DNA from: Trachythela sp. YZ-2020
Taxonomy: Eukaryota > Cnidaria > Anthozoa > Malacalcyonacea > Clavulariidae
Direction of reading: 5' to 3'
Length of the DNA: 64,000 nt
Assembly: GCA_016169945.1 (NCBI GenBank)
Contig: JADLSH010000186.1
Coordinates: 310,001 to 374,000, forward strand
Part shown: in pieces, positions 35,494-46,710 of the stretch
Layout: each line of letters starts with the position of its first letter
Numbering within the stretch: position 1 is the stretch's first letter
Notes under the pieces: model-generated
Database searches by the model: none
The model's input: only the letters and a program-made list of their open reading frames with translations
Told to the model about the DNA's origin: nothing
Translations under genes and position numbers: made by a program

Positions 35494-36065
35494 GGCAATA
35501 CACTCAAATGTAAGATTAAAAATAGCCATACACGACTGAGCAAAACCTAACTTTTGCCCTGGCGCTTTGTGTATTCTATTTCCATGTCAGTATTCTATGA
35601 AAGAGCCTACAACGAAAGAGGTAGAGAAGACTCTGAAAACGCCATTTCCGACGTTCTACAGACTAAAAATTTCCTCCTTCGGCGCCAACCATGGTGGCGC
35701 CTCGTGGGAGCAGCCCTCCTAACTTTAACAATCCTCCTACACCCCTGGCACAGTGGCACTACACCTATTTTTACATTAATTTGTACTACATGTTTTGACG
35801 TGGTTAAACAAATATCAAAAGTCGGTCCCTGGACAATGGACACCTCCCCAAACTTTTGTGGAATGTGCGCCCCTGTCCTCAATGCTTCTAGTTTCATTCT
35901 AGCTACTGAGAAACTGATTTAATAATGATAGGTTTTGTTTAGTTTTTCTCTTTGTGTTTTCATTTTCTTGTTGTTCGATGAATTGGTCGAGAGAAATGTC
36001 AAGGTCTGCAAAACGGGAAGCCATTTCGAAGCGTTTGATCGAGCGAAGCGTTGGCCGGTTGGCGG
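35494..36065. other. No recognised gene
   Basis: Overlapping frames on both strands (122 codons plus at 35554-35922; 96 codons minus at 35607-35897) show no known domain. Left uncalled. Confidence 0.35.
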
Positions 36066-36210
36066 CTCTCTCCTCCGCAGAGGTTATTTATTTTATCGTA
36101 TTTATTATCTTGAAATCTTATATTAAGTTTCTTGTGAGGGGTGCTGTACAAAAATAACGAAGGCGCGGAAAACGGAAGCGAAGGGAGAAAATAACCTCTG
36201 CCATATTTCT
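36066..36210 (+). repeat. Inverted repeat pair, left arm (145 bp)
   Basis: Starts CTCTCTCCTCCG, contains a core bounded by CAGAGGTTATTT and its inverted copy AAATAACCTCTG, and ends CCATATTTCT. It matches the right arm at 36624-36768 essentially base for base in inverted orientation. The core alone looks like a miniature TIR element (36078-36200). Confidence 0.85.
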
Positions 36211-36623
36211 GTCGGTTTCTTGTACAAAGTGTCGTTTTCTTGTACATAGTGGTTGAACTACTTTATGTAAGTAGAATATAATATTTGATATTTTCCCGCG
36301 CTTACACTAGGTTACCTTGGTTACTGTACAAAGTACAATGTAAATTACATATGAAAATACAAAATAAGCTATATAGTTTTATTCGTTATAGTTTAATATG
36401 CTTTATTCGATAATGGTGAACCAAACCACTTGCTTCAAGTACTATTTTATTCTGTTTACATTCAACATGTGGGCAAACAACTTTGCCATTTGTCCACGCA
36501 GTCAAAAAGCGCTTGCTTGCGTTTATATCGCGTAACCTTAATATCGTACTTATTCCCGCCATTTTGAGTAGGTATAAGAATTGACAGAAAATTCTAACCC
36601 CCCTGATGCCACCATTTTGGATG

Positions 36624-36768
36624 AGAAATATGGCAGAGGTTATTTTCTCCCTTCGCTTCCGTTTTCCGCGCCTTCGTTATTTTTGTACAGCACCCCTCAC
36701 AAGAAACTTAATATAAGATTTCAAGATAATAAATACGATAAAATAAATAACCTCTGCGGAGGAGAGAG
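36624..36768 (-). repeat. Inverted repeat pair, right arm (145 bp)
   Basis: Inverted copy of 36066-36210, 413 bp away. Identity extends about ten bases beyond the core on each side, which argues for duplication of a larger unit rather than two independent insertions of the core. Confidence 0.85.
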
Positions 36769-38820
36769 GGTTGGCGGGAAAATTCGATACTTTTTCTGTG
36801 ATCTCTGATTGGTCGGACGATTTTTTTAACATGTGAGGAACATCGTCTCAATCACGCAATGCGTCGTAGATGAGTTTTATCTTGGCACTTGCCGAAGTGA
36901 ATATTACAGTATGTATATAACAATTCCTGTTTCCTGGTTCAGGAAATGCAGATTTCCTCATGCGGAGTATTGGCGTATGGTATCTGCGCACGCGCTGAAA
37001 GCAAATTAATAAGTGCAAAAACACAATACAAACGCACTTTTCATGAACGAATTTGCATACATTATAGAAAATCATATTTTCCTTTCCATTTCAAGATGAC
37101 TTTGTGTCAGTCGTCTGAGGAAAAGCAGCTAGTCTTAGAGTGAAAGATGTAAATTGTAATTCATAAATAAGTCATATGCATGCTAAGACAATTTCAACAA
37201 AATAACGTTTAAATACGTACAAGCTTATACGCGATAAAATATACAGTTTATGTTTAGCTTTAGCGAAATAGACAAAGTCAAACCAAAACTCGGGAAAATG
37301 TCGGCCGTAGGTGCATTTAGTGGAACTTAATCGTATATCATAATATGTATCGCTTGATAGGATGAACCATTCCTGATTGGCTAATCGCGCAAGTAAATCC
37401 TTTTGTAAAACTCGTGTCTATAATTCACATCAGTACAGGCCAACTCTAACACGCGTATGAGGTTGGTTGTGGCCACTTGCCACTTATCTGGACAATAGGA
37501 TGAGGTAAAATTGTGGTTTACGCTCACCCAAGTCGATGTTTCCTTATACACGTGTTGAATAGATGAACTTTCTCCGTCTCCTTCTGATTGTGGAGCTCAA
37601 GCAAGTATGCATGAGGACAACACGAAAACGCGATTACCATAAAAACCCCACATATAGCTAAAAACAATTGAAGAAACGATATCTTATAGAAGTTTTAGTC
37701 TCATTTGATAAAACGCCAAAATTTATGTAGCTGTCATGCAGAACAACCACATGTCTTTTCGAATAATATTTGAGTATAATTCTTCGGCTGCAAGATAAAG
37801 CGTGGATCTTTCTTAGACGTCTAAGACTGTATGTGTTTTATTTCTAGAATTGAAAACAAGACGAAATTTTTCATACGATCATACGTGTTTCAGCGAGATA
37901 TTGTTTCCCCGCTGTAACGTCCTTCCACTGCTGTCGTAGACGTGGGAAGCAACTTAATGTTGAAGGGCCACTTCGTTAAGGGCACATCATATATTATGAA
38001 AAGGCATTGTTTCCATTGTTTAGCTGGCGAAAAGGGCATTTTAAAGAAAACTTGGGTGCGTGCCCCGTAAGTCTCTCCCCCCAGGTTTCTACGCCACTTA
38101 CTGCCCTCATCTATACTTGAGCGATCTATTTTCTGTTTCATTCTTATTTACAAAAAATTTTAAGTTGCGCTACCTCGATCTTATGCTCAACTACCGTCTT
38201 ATAATTCAACATCTGTTCTATTTTAATCTTTTTCAGCTTATTTCTAACGGCAAATCGTCTATACAACGTCTAGTGGTTCACACTAATAGCATGCATGATC
38301 TTTTTGGATAGGTCAAGTCTAATTGATTAACGGGTTCTTATACCCATTGCAACACATGAGGCACATGGATTAGCAATAACCTCAAATGGGTAATTCCTCC
38401 TGTTACTCGGTCCTTTCTACCTCAAAGAAATTTAAAAATATAGCACCATTTTATATCAAACAAGCTAGCAGAGTGCTTAATACTGTCAAAGATGGACTAT
38501 AACAGCTTTTTGTCATCCTCTCCCGGCGTACCTACAGAAGAAATTACAGCGCATCTAAACCGCAGCTGCTAGTTTTGTAACCAACAAATACTGTGGATGA
38601 AGTGATGTGCTATATGGGCTAATGCGGTTTGCGCAGAAATCTATATTGGATCACCCCTGGCCGCAATACGTGAGGTTAGAACTTCACACTCATAGTCCAC
38701 ACTTCGATCAGGTTGCGCACCATCATTAAAGATACCGTTGGGAACAGGAACATTCCAGGATTGTTGTGCGAAGGTCTTCAATGAACTGCCTGTACATTTA
38801 CCGAATGACGATAATCATTA
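36769..38820. other. No gene recognised
   Basis: AT-rich; frames of 60-83 codons on both strands without domains. No RNA gene or bounded repeat seen. Confidence 0.4.
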
Positions 38821-39067
38821 ATAATTTTTAAAAACGATGAAAACTTTGCTCGGCGACATCATCAGGGAATTTCATCTTCCTAATTAACTGTTAAAATTAT
38901 TTTTTTCATTATGATTTATATATTTTTATTATTTTTAATAATTATTATTTTTAAATAATCCTTTACTACTTATATATTATATACAACTTTTTTGTCTATT
39001 TACATGTATATACGTAAACTAATATTAAGGATGTAGAGCTACTATGTAGATATGCCTTAATAAATTC

Positions 39068-39100
<33 letters not shown>
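38821..39100 (+). repeat. Probable LINE 3' tail ending in (ATT)n
   Basis: Very AT-rich stretch ending CCTTAATAAATTCG followed by about ten ATT units (39069-39100). The architecture matches 3' ends of CR1/L2-like LINEs, as seen in mirror form at 43471. No coding part was recognised upstream. Confidence 0.5.
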
Positions 39101-39102
<2 letters not shown>

Positions 39103-39793
39103 CTCACATATGAAATACCTTAGGAAAATGGTTGGTTGCTATATAGTGTCATTATCTTTACTAAGATTAGGAAGTTAATTTAAGATATAGTCAACTACGG
39201 ACTATACAGATGGGAGCAGTGGTAACAAGGGCATGTGAATTATCCGAAATGCGAATTAGCTGGCAATGGGATAAACCTGTGTTATATAAAATTCTTGCAT
39301 GGAAACTTTAGTGAGTTAATTTAAAAGAGAAATAGACAGATTTCTCAACTTACAACACTTGTCACAAAGAGTCTCCACTCAAGCTCCAGAAATGGGTTTT
39401 TTTTCTATATTAGATTGACTGGCTGATGTGTTTGTCTACCATGCTCGTAAGGCTTTTATTTTTACACTGCAGGATCGCTAACGCGGTTGATAATGAACCT
39501 GTGTTATAAGTTTAGGTATATATAGCTTATTGAAATAATCCACACACAGGTTAATAGTAATCCTTCTAGTAAGGATTTTAGTTGTTTAATGTTAATGTTT
39601 AGCTTTTTAAGTAGTTCAATAATTTATATACTATTTATAACCAACTATACGTCAACATTTTATGCCACATGGAGGAATGGTTCGTTTGGGTTGTCTTCTT
39701 CTTATTCAATCAAATCCGATTTCGTAGGTGTATTCACGATTTCGTCGGTGTGGACAGATGTCTACAGTCAAGAAAAAATATTCTGACGAACAC
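39101..39793. other. Probable 3' flank of the kinase gene
   Basis: No coding signal. The 3' untranslated region of the kinase gene would lie here on the minus strand, but no polyadenylation signal could be chosen with confidence. Confidence 0.35.
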
Positions 39794-39989
39794 CTAGCAT
39801 ATGCGAACGAACAGACCCAATGAAACACAACCCAAGTTCGCCTCGGGTTCTAACGAGTTCGCTAAAAATTCAACACAAACCTGTCGTATTTCTTTACAAC
39901 CAAGTATTTCGTACAGCATTTCATTTAAACTGTGAAATTTTGGGCGATCTTCAGGATTTTCATTCCAACACATTAGCATAACACTGAAG
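39794..39989 (-). CDS. Receptor tyrosine kinase, C-terminal kinase exon
   Basis: Begins after an AAAG acceptor at base 39989 and completes the kinase C-lobe: FSVMLMCWNENPEDRPKF, the conserved Cys-Trp and Arg-Pro of subdomain XI, then NEMLYEILGCKEIRQ. The start gives exactly the spacing between CPHE and CW that FGFR-type kinases have. The frame stops at TAG 39794-39796. A possible GTTTGT donor after about 39881 would instead splice away the last 29 residues, so the true 3' end is uncertain. Confidence 0.8.
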
Positions 39990-40496
39990 CTTTAAATATA
40001 GTATTAATTCATTACTTTAACAAGAAACTTCAATTTTAGCGAAGGGAAAGTTTTGTACATAAACAGCGGGTTTCGCATGACGTACAAAATATAGATGCGA
40101 ATTACTTAAAATATCGATTTGCATGGAGAAACACTGTAGTGTTAGCCTTAGGCATATTTAGTTGGATTTTTTTTCTTAACTTATTCTCTGCCAAGTTTTC
40201 TTTAGACATGTGCAATGTTTTCTTTTATGAATATGTTTTAAACCATACACGAGGTAGAAAATTTTGTGAATGATTTATACGGCTGCAAAAAATAGTTGAG
40301 GGAAAAACCTTTAAAATATTCATTTGATTTAATTCATACAGCATCATGTGGATCAATTGAAATTTCTCATAAGCGAAGCTTTCTTCCTTGGTCACTAAAC
40401 GTGTTGCTGATCTAGTCTGTTAGGCTTTTGCAACATTTAAACATTTTTTCTGGTTTCGCTTCTGTTAAATAGTTTTTAGTCACATTCCTTACTTAC

Positions 40497-40593
40497 ATTT
40501 CGTGAGGACAATGAATAGGTAGTTCCATTCGTTTTCCACTCAACAAGGATTGGTATACTTCATTAACATGAATTCCGGGGTAAGGTGTCCCAC
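40497..40593 (-). CDS. Receptor tyrosine kinase, subdomain X exon
   Basis: 97 bp, acceptor TAG then GTGGGACACC, donor GTAAGT after base 40497. Encodes GTPYPGIHVNEVYQSLLSGK and RMELPIHCPHE, the loop and helices after subdomain IX. It starts in phase 1 and ends in phase 2, matching its neighbours exactly. Confidence 0.9.
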
Positions 40594-40799
40594 CTAGAGA
40601 ATCATATTATGCTAAGGATTATGTTCTGCAAATTATTGAAAATAGTTCGACTTTAACGCATTGCGTTTTACTGAATGAGGCTAAATCCCAACATTACACG
40701 TTTGAAGCGAAGCCAAAGAGATCATATAATGTCATCTCGGCAATAATTAGCACTGTAAAGAATTCGTGTAATGATTAGAAAACAGCAAAATATACTTAC

Positions 40800-40840
40800 C
40801 CAATGTGAAGAGTTCCCAAAGTAAAACACCAAGTGACCAC
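40800..40840 (-). CDS. Receptor tyrosine kinase, subdomain IX micro-exon
   Basis: A 41-bp exon encoding WSLGVLLWELFTL, preceded by acceptor TTTAG and followed by donor GTAAGT. With the last two bases of the upstream exon it forms SDVWSLG, the conserved subdomain IX. Phase 2 in, phase 1 out. Confidence 0.9.
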
Positions 40841-41204
40841 CTAAATTTGAACACGGAGATGAATTCAAGAACAGAAAACGCCTTCAATTATTTATTCAGG
40901 ATGTAAATTGCCTTGGAACTGAGAAACCGGAATGGACTCAAACAGTCGAAATTTTCTATTGTGAAGAAAAACAAGGTAAGCAAGCTCCGGAGAAAAAGAA
41001 GATCGTCCGTAAAATATGTCTTTTGAACTAGAGGCACTCTATATCACACTCCTGAATTTTTCATTACATCAAAATCGTCCTACAGACTAAATTGCCAGGG
41101 CACTGACCAAAAATATGCACACGTCACCATTTTACATGTTTCTGGTTCTTTTTGATCATAAAATAATGGTTTTTAATGAACACTCTCAAAACAATTTTAC
41201 TTAC

Positions 41205-41275
41205 ACGTCTGACTTCTCAGTAAATATCGAATCTCTGATAGACTCAATAGCCATCCATTTTACAGGAACCAATCC
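41205..41275 (-). CDS. Receptor tyrosine kinase, activation-segment exon
   Basis: 71 bp encoding GLVPVKWMAIESIRDSIFTE and KSDV. VKWMAIES replaces the common WMAPE and is seen in RET-type and some invertebrate receptor kinases. Acceptor TTCTAG, donor GTAAGT; phase 0 in, phase 2 out. Confidence 0.9.
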
Positions 41276-42284
41276 CTAGAAATTAACAATGCCACAATTC
41301 ACGAACTGATTTCGTTTATACTTGAAATGGGTATATTCAAGAAATCTCTATCGGAGACTACATAGGAGTATTCTTTACTGCGTGGTATACGTTCTCTTCG
41401 TAGCATACATGTACAGTTATCTTATGAAGATGGAATTATTAAAATCATTACAAAATTTTCGATAAAAAAAGAAAAAAAGATGTTGCAATTGTCATAAACT
41501 AGCAACAAACTTTTAAAGACATCTGCTTAATTTCATGTGCAACTGTCCTTCTAGGCGGTCTAGAAATGGCCTTCATTTTTGGGCTAATCTTACTATGTAG
41601 TACTTTAGAAAATTTCGGAACACAGAAAAAAGGAGCGGCCACTATTTTTACATAATACTGTAAGATAACTAGATATTGCAGGAATCAAACCAGGCCGTAG
41701 AAGTGAAATACACATTCATCACTAAAGCATCCATGGTTTTATTTTGATCGCGTCGATACCGACCAAACTAAGTTAACCGGTGGAAATATTTGAGTGTCTA
41801 TTTATCTCAGTAAAAAAATATTTGCGCAAAAACGGCTACCCTCTAGATTTCGGTGTCAATGACGGTTGTCTTAACCACATCATGCCTTTGATTAACAAGA
41901 ATGCATGGTTGTTACGTGTGACGTTAAACAATACATGCATGGAAATAATTTTTCATACACAAATATGGAATCTCAGCTCGTACTTTATACTATAATTGTG
42001 ACCGCCACCATGTACAGAATAGCATGGTGTGAACCACGTTTCCTTCCAAAATCAAACAAAACGAAACAAACTGATCGAAAAAGGTTCAAGGTTATTCTCT
42101 ACTCTGTACAATGAACCATTAGCTTTTGATATAGATATTTAAATTGTGGTTTACATTAATCAGCCTGTCTTATGGATTTGTTTAACCACCTGTTAAGATT
42201 AAGATGGGAATTGCTCAAAAAATTAACAGTGTGCCCCGAAAAGCGAAGAACGTAGATAGGCAAAAATGAAAAATTTACACTCAC

Positions 42285-42407
42285 TGTGGACTTTCTTAAA
42301 TATTCTTGATATTTGTAGACCTGTCTGGCCAAACCAAAGTCTCCAACTTTTGCTACATATCCATGTCCAATTAGAATGTTTCGTGCGGCCAAATCTCGAT
42401 GGATTAT
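42285..42407 (-). CDS. Receptor tyrosine kinase, catalytic-loop exon
   Basis: 123 bp, 41 codons, phase 0 at both ends (acceptor TTGCAG, donor GTGAGT). It carries the catalytic loop [14 protein letters not shown] and the metal-binding [14 protein letters not shown] with a Tyr in the activation loop position. All catalytic residues (HRD Asp, AARN, DFG) are intact. HRDLAARN is diagnostic for receptor-type tyrosine kinases. Confidence 0.95.
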
Positions 42408-42655
42408 CTGCAAGATAACAGGAAAGTTATTAGACAGACAGACAGACAGTCGGGTTTAACACACAAACACTGCTCTGGTCGTATAACGTCTATAGAAGCA
42501 GATATTTTCATATTCAAGGAAAAAGTTACTCCTAATATTAACGGCATTTTTGGTGCAGCTATCGCAGAGGGAAAAAATATTGACGCAAGAGAACGAAATA
42601 AATCTAAGATCTGAAAATGTAGAACTTAAGTCTCGTCTACAGACACTTGAGACAC

Positions 42656-42891
42656 AGAATAGGAAATGACCGGAAGGGCCACTCATCAGTGCAACGTGAC
42701 CCCTTATTTTGATGCAGTTTTCTGGCCAGAATAATGGCGGACCAGCCAATTATATTCAGCGTGTTCATTGGCCAGAAAATGCAATTGACTGGCTAGAATA
42801 ATGGTAATGAACATGCGTAATGCGACATGCGCAGCGTCAAAAACTTCAAAGGTTCCGCCTCAAGTGGCCATTCTAGTCATTTCCTATTCTA
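42656..42891. mobile_element. Miniature TIR element in the LINE ORF1
   Basis: Ends AGAATAGGAAATGAC and inverted GTCATTTCCTATTCT, continuing with AGGGCCACT/AATGGCCAC. About 236 bp, no ORF. It interrupts the coiled-coil coding of the LINE. No clear target duplication. Confidence 0.65.
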
Positions 42892-43464
42892 TGCTAGAGA
42901 ATCGAATTCGGGAAAATTTGAATAAAGCAGCGCGCCAAACTGATTCAGAAGCGATAAAGAACGCTAGACATAAAAAGAAAACATTTGAAGCAAATTGCAC
43001 AGTGAATTCTAATCACACTAATTCCAGTTCAATTAACGAGGCTCGGCCAACACAAAGAAATCAACCTTAATTGAAATAAATAATGACTCAAACAATATGC
43101 GTGCTACGGTAGATGGAAACAAACATATGAATAATAAGCCGGCAATTAACTCTATTGTTGATGCGTAGACAATGTCAACTCGACTTCTGATGTTAATCGT
43201 CATTCAACCAAATCAAAACAACCCTCAATTTAATTCATCAAAACAGACAAAAGCACCAGATGATACCATCAACGTGGATCTAACTTCAGAAGTCGATGGT
43301 TTTATCGGCGTCAAACGTGAACGAACAAATATCAAAAGGTTATTTTTAAGTGGAATTTCAGATACAGTAAGACATGAAACCATTATTGGTTATTTAGAAA
43401 AGAGAAATATTCGTCCCACTCAATTGAGAATATTTCCAAGTCGATGAAAGGGGACTATTTCGGG

Positions 43465-43912
43465 CAAACTAAATAATAATAATAATAATAGTTTATTTGA
43501 AAACTGATTTTGTAACCAATAGGTTAAATTACATCAGAAATTTACAATATTTGTATCTACTGTTAAAAAGTATTAAGTTATCGTTATATTACATTATTAA
43601 GAATATTAAAAGTTCAAAAATAGCGAAGTCAATAGGCCTATACTTCCACTCAGTTATTTACTGTTTTCTTTGGAAATAATTTGAGGAAAAAACGAAAAAA
43701 CGATTTCCTAAAACGTTCAGTTCTACATAGATAATTGTTATACTTGCATCTTGGTCGCATATCATAGTCTGTTGTTGCTTTATGGTGCAATAGTTCACTT
43801 AGTTTATCATTGTTCTCATTCTTTTTAAAACATTGTTCACATGATGTTTCTCTCCTTGCTTTTAGTAAAGGGATATGAATGCTACGGATAGTTTTGCCAT
43901 TTCCCAAAAGGA
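43465..43912 (-). mobile_element. LINE 3' end inserted in the plus-strand LINE
   Basis: On the minus strand, DYDMRPRCKYNNYLCRTERF and RKSFFRFF form the usual C-terminal tail of CR1/L2 ORF2, ending at a stop at 43650. It is followed by a short 3' UTR that finishes with CAAATAAAC and (ATT)n (43471-43491). The insertion cuts ORF1 of the plus-strand LINE between ISGKLN and FWPAF. Confidence 0.7.
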
Positions 43913-44001
43913 ATTTTGGCCAGCATTTCTTTCTTGCAAGCCTTGGCTAACGAAAGATAAACTTGAAAGCATAAAGCAAGATAAAACAACTAATCAACAC
44001 C

Positions 44002-44256
44002 ATGAATAACATTAGAATTTGTAGGTGGAACGTTGGTGGCATTTTTCATGATGTAAAATATAATTTTGGTAATTGTCTTAAAAATTCAGACATTTGTATT
44101 TTAACTGAACATTGGTTATACCCTAACTCACTGTCATTTTTAAATTCAATCAACCAAGGTTTTGTATCTTACGCCAGGAGCTCAAATGATCCTAATATAC
44201 ATTCTCTATCTCGTCGTGGCAGAGGAGGAATTGCCATCTTTTGGCGGAAAAAATAG
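44002..44256 (+). pseudogene. LINE ORF2 endonuclease, N-terminal fragment
   Basis: 84 codons: IRICRWNVGGIFHDVKYNF, SDICILTEHWL, then RGRGGIAIFW. These are the first blocks of the apurinic-like endonuclease of LINEs (the T/E-x-W and RGGGxA region). It follows ORF1 by 7-10 bp, so it is the start of ORF2 of the same plus-strand LINE, cut off after the third block. Confidence 0.75.
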
Positions 44257-44339
44257 TATAAAGTATAAAAAGCTAAAAATACTATTAAATAAATGGTAAA
44301 TCTTAAGTTACTAAAGTGTTATCTGTGGTGAGTGTTATA

Positions 44340-45178
44340 CTCTATCCCTGATATTAAAGAATGAAAGTGGCCCTTAACCGGTTGGTGCTGTAGATTGGTG
44401 CATCAAACAAGCGATTGCTACTCAGATTGTAAGAGGGAACGTGTTTAGGCGGTAATAAATTATGCAATTTGTGATTGGAGTCTGATAGCACCGACTCGAA
44501 GAGCTTCTTACAATGTTCATGCCTTTTATCCTTTATAGCGAGCTAAGGTTAAATAACTTTAACATGTCCGAATATGGTACGCTCGGAGATGTGATGGACG
44601 CGCGCTTCTGAACACTATCCAGGTCGTCGCTCCGATAAGTGGGTAGAGCGTGATGGAATACTGGCGAGCAATACTCTAGAACAGGCCTAATACACGTATA
44701 ATGGAAACTAATAAGGCCGGAGGATGGAAAATTGCCTCGCCTAAGCATAATATGAAAATATATACGAATGTTAGCCTTTTGCCATGATATGGCAATTTCA
44801 CTGAAGAGTGTTCGAAATAATAACTCCTAATATCTTGGCGTGTTCGATTAACTCCAGCTTCTTGGTGTTAACGAGAACAGGATCCAAGTGATGCTTGGAT
44901 CGCTTCAAGTCAATTACTATCTCCTTCCACTTATCTGCGTTCGGCTGGAGCCTGTTGTCACTTGACTAACGCTCGACAGCAGTTGCAGCACTCTGAATTT
45001 CACTATGACCATATCTTGTGCCGATCTCGGCTAAGGTGGCATCGTCAACATATTTCCAGGCACAGGGGTCTGATGAGAGAAGACGTTGATCATGAACAAA
45101 AATAACCATGGCCCAAGCTTGGTACCCTGAGGGACACCTTGGAAAAGCAGTCTCTCGCAAGTTTGACCCGTTGCTCTC
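44340..45178 (-). pseudogene. LINE (CR1-like) reverse transcriptase C-terminal half
   Basis: Minus strand, with frame changes: VPQGTKLGPWLFLFMI (motif B region), KYVDDATLAEI (the YxDD catalytic motif), IRPVLEYCSPVFHHALP and VQKRA, then the tail with PSYNL and TNRLRATF. It is split by the Gypsy element at 45178; the preceding coding (CWVCDFLLDRE) is found at 55657-55760, and the join DRE|QRVK restores the frame. Confidence 0.8.
45174..45178. repeat. Gypsy target duplication, left
   Basis: CTCTC immediately before the 5' LTR; the identical CTCTC follows the 3' LTR at 55657-55661. Confidence 0.85.
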
Positions 45179-45343
45179 TGTAACGATATTTAATATGTTA
45201 ATTATGCGTCTATGACGTAAGGCATGCATGTTTTGAACACGTTGTAGAATACGAGACGGTAAAAGTTAGTAAAGTTTTATTTGTTATATTCTACGGATCT
45301 TTACTTGTTTTATGACTTAACTATTAGCTAAGACAACGATACA
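45179..45343 (+). repeat. Gypsy 5' LTR
   Basis: 165 bp, starts TGTAACGATA and ends CAACGATACA. It differs from the 3' LTR only near position 55 (GGCATGCATG here, GGCACGAATG there). Confidence 0.95.
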
Positions 45344-45360
45344 TGGTGTCAGGAGTGGGA
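45344..45360 (+). promoter_or_regulatory. Primer-binding site
   Basis: TGGTGTCAGGAGTGGGA directly after the LTR. TGG pairs with a tRNA CCA end; the specific tRNA is not assigned. Confidence 0.8.
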
Positions 45361-45531
45361 TCTAGAAGATTCGTGAGTCTACGTCTCAGAATTTATCGCT
45401 TTTCTCCTTCGAGAATACGTTTTTTTTCGACACATATTTTGTAAGCCATATCTTACACGGAAGAGGCGCCGAATACGTCTCAACCACAAGCCTCGGCGTT
45501 AACTACACCGCTTGTTCCGCAGTTTATTTAG

Positions 45532-46710
45532 TCGAATATTCCACTACCTTCGAAGCTAGAGCTAAAAGGAAACCTCACCACCAACTGGAAAAGATTTAAG
45601 CGTCTCTGGACGAACTATGAGATCGCCTCAAGACTCAACACGCAGAGCAGTGAATTGAGAACGGCTACTCTACTCACATGCATCGGATCTGACGCCTTGG
45701 AGATTTTTGACGGCTTACCGTTCGAAAACGAAGAGGCAAAGACGAAGATTGAAACGGTCATTCAGCTCCTTGAAGCCCATTGCATAGGTGAGACCAACGA
45801 AATATATGAAAGATATTTATTTAACAAACGCGACCAAGAAACCGGTGAGTCGTTTGATTCATACATTACGTGTTTACGTTCACTAGCTAAGACATGTAAC
45901 TTTGGGGAACTACAAGAAAGTATGATAAGAGACAGGATTGTCGTTGGGATAAGGGATAATAGTATTCGCAAGAAATTATTAATTGAAAGTAAACTAACTC
46001 TCTCAAGATTTATTGATATTTGTCGTGCAAATGAGACGACAGCGAAACAGCTAAGAGATATGACGTCGCAGGACGAGGATTTAAGCGCGATCAACACAGG
46101 GAGCCCAAGTCGAAAAAATGCCCCAGAGAGGAAAACAGGGCAACGCCAAACAGGGCAACGCCACTTTCTAAACAAACCTCCCCGGATTTCTTGCAAGTTT
46201 TGTCTAAAGAGTCATGCACGCAAAAAGGAACTTTGCCCCGCCTGGCAAAGAAAATGTAATGACTGCGGCATGGACAACCACTTTGCAGGTTCATCAGTAT
46301 GTAGGGGTAAACAGTCTAGCCAGAGCAAACGCAATCAAAAGAAAAAACCCATGTATACTGTAGAGAGTGCATCAGAGTCAGATGATAGTGATTATACATT
46401 TGGTGTTGAAACGGTGGGTGCATTGAACACTAAAAATAGACATAAGAAGATATTCGCAGGTATGAAATTACGTGACGAGACAGTCGACTTTCAACTTGAC
46501 TCTGGCTCAACTGTAAATATCTTACCAGTAGATGTTTATAAGAATGTACTCCATGATCCCCAGTGTACGCAGCTCCAAAGCAGTAAAGCCACCCTAGTGA
46601 TGTTCAACAAATCTGAGTTGAAGCCCATAGGATCAATCAAAGTGGAAACACTGAACCCTAGGAATGATCAGGTTATTTTTACAGAGTTTGTCGTTGTCTC
46701 GGAGGGTCAC
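45532..46710 (+). pseudogene. Gypsy Gag and aspartic protease
   Basis: Open from 45532 after an in-frame TAG (45529-45531) that interrupts the N-terminal Gag. LELKGNLTTNWKRFKRLW starts the capsid-like part; two zinc knuckles follow (CKFCLKSH...C and CNDCGMDNHF...C, about 46195-46305). The protease motif FQLDSGSTVNILP (about 46489-46527) has the catalytic Asp-Ser-Gly. After GHVPIQ (46710) the sequence jumps into the reverse transcriptase in another frame, so the protease C-terminus is lost. Confidence 0.9.

Larger units (their letters stand above)
42560..43995 (+). pseudogene. LINE ORF1, split by two insertions
   Basis: Plus-strand coding runs from NVELKSRLQTLET, into (after a 236-bp insertion) MLENRIRENLNKAARQ, a coiled-coil-like stretch, then TNIKRLFLSGISDTVRHETI and the block LEKRNIRPTQLRIFPS, and, after a second insertion (43465-43912), FWPAFLSCKPWLTKDKLES. 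This order matches RNA-binding ORF1 proteins of CR1/L2-type LINEs. Stops and frameshifts are present. Confidence 0.65.

Noticed and set aside
35554..35922. 122-codon plus-strand frame with opposite 96-codon frame
   Set aside because: Both strands open over the same stretch, no domain on either; no reason to prefer one.
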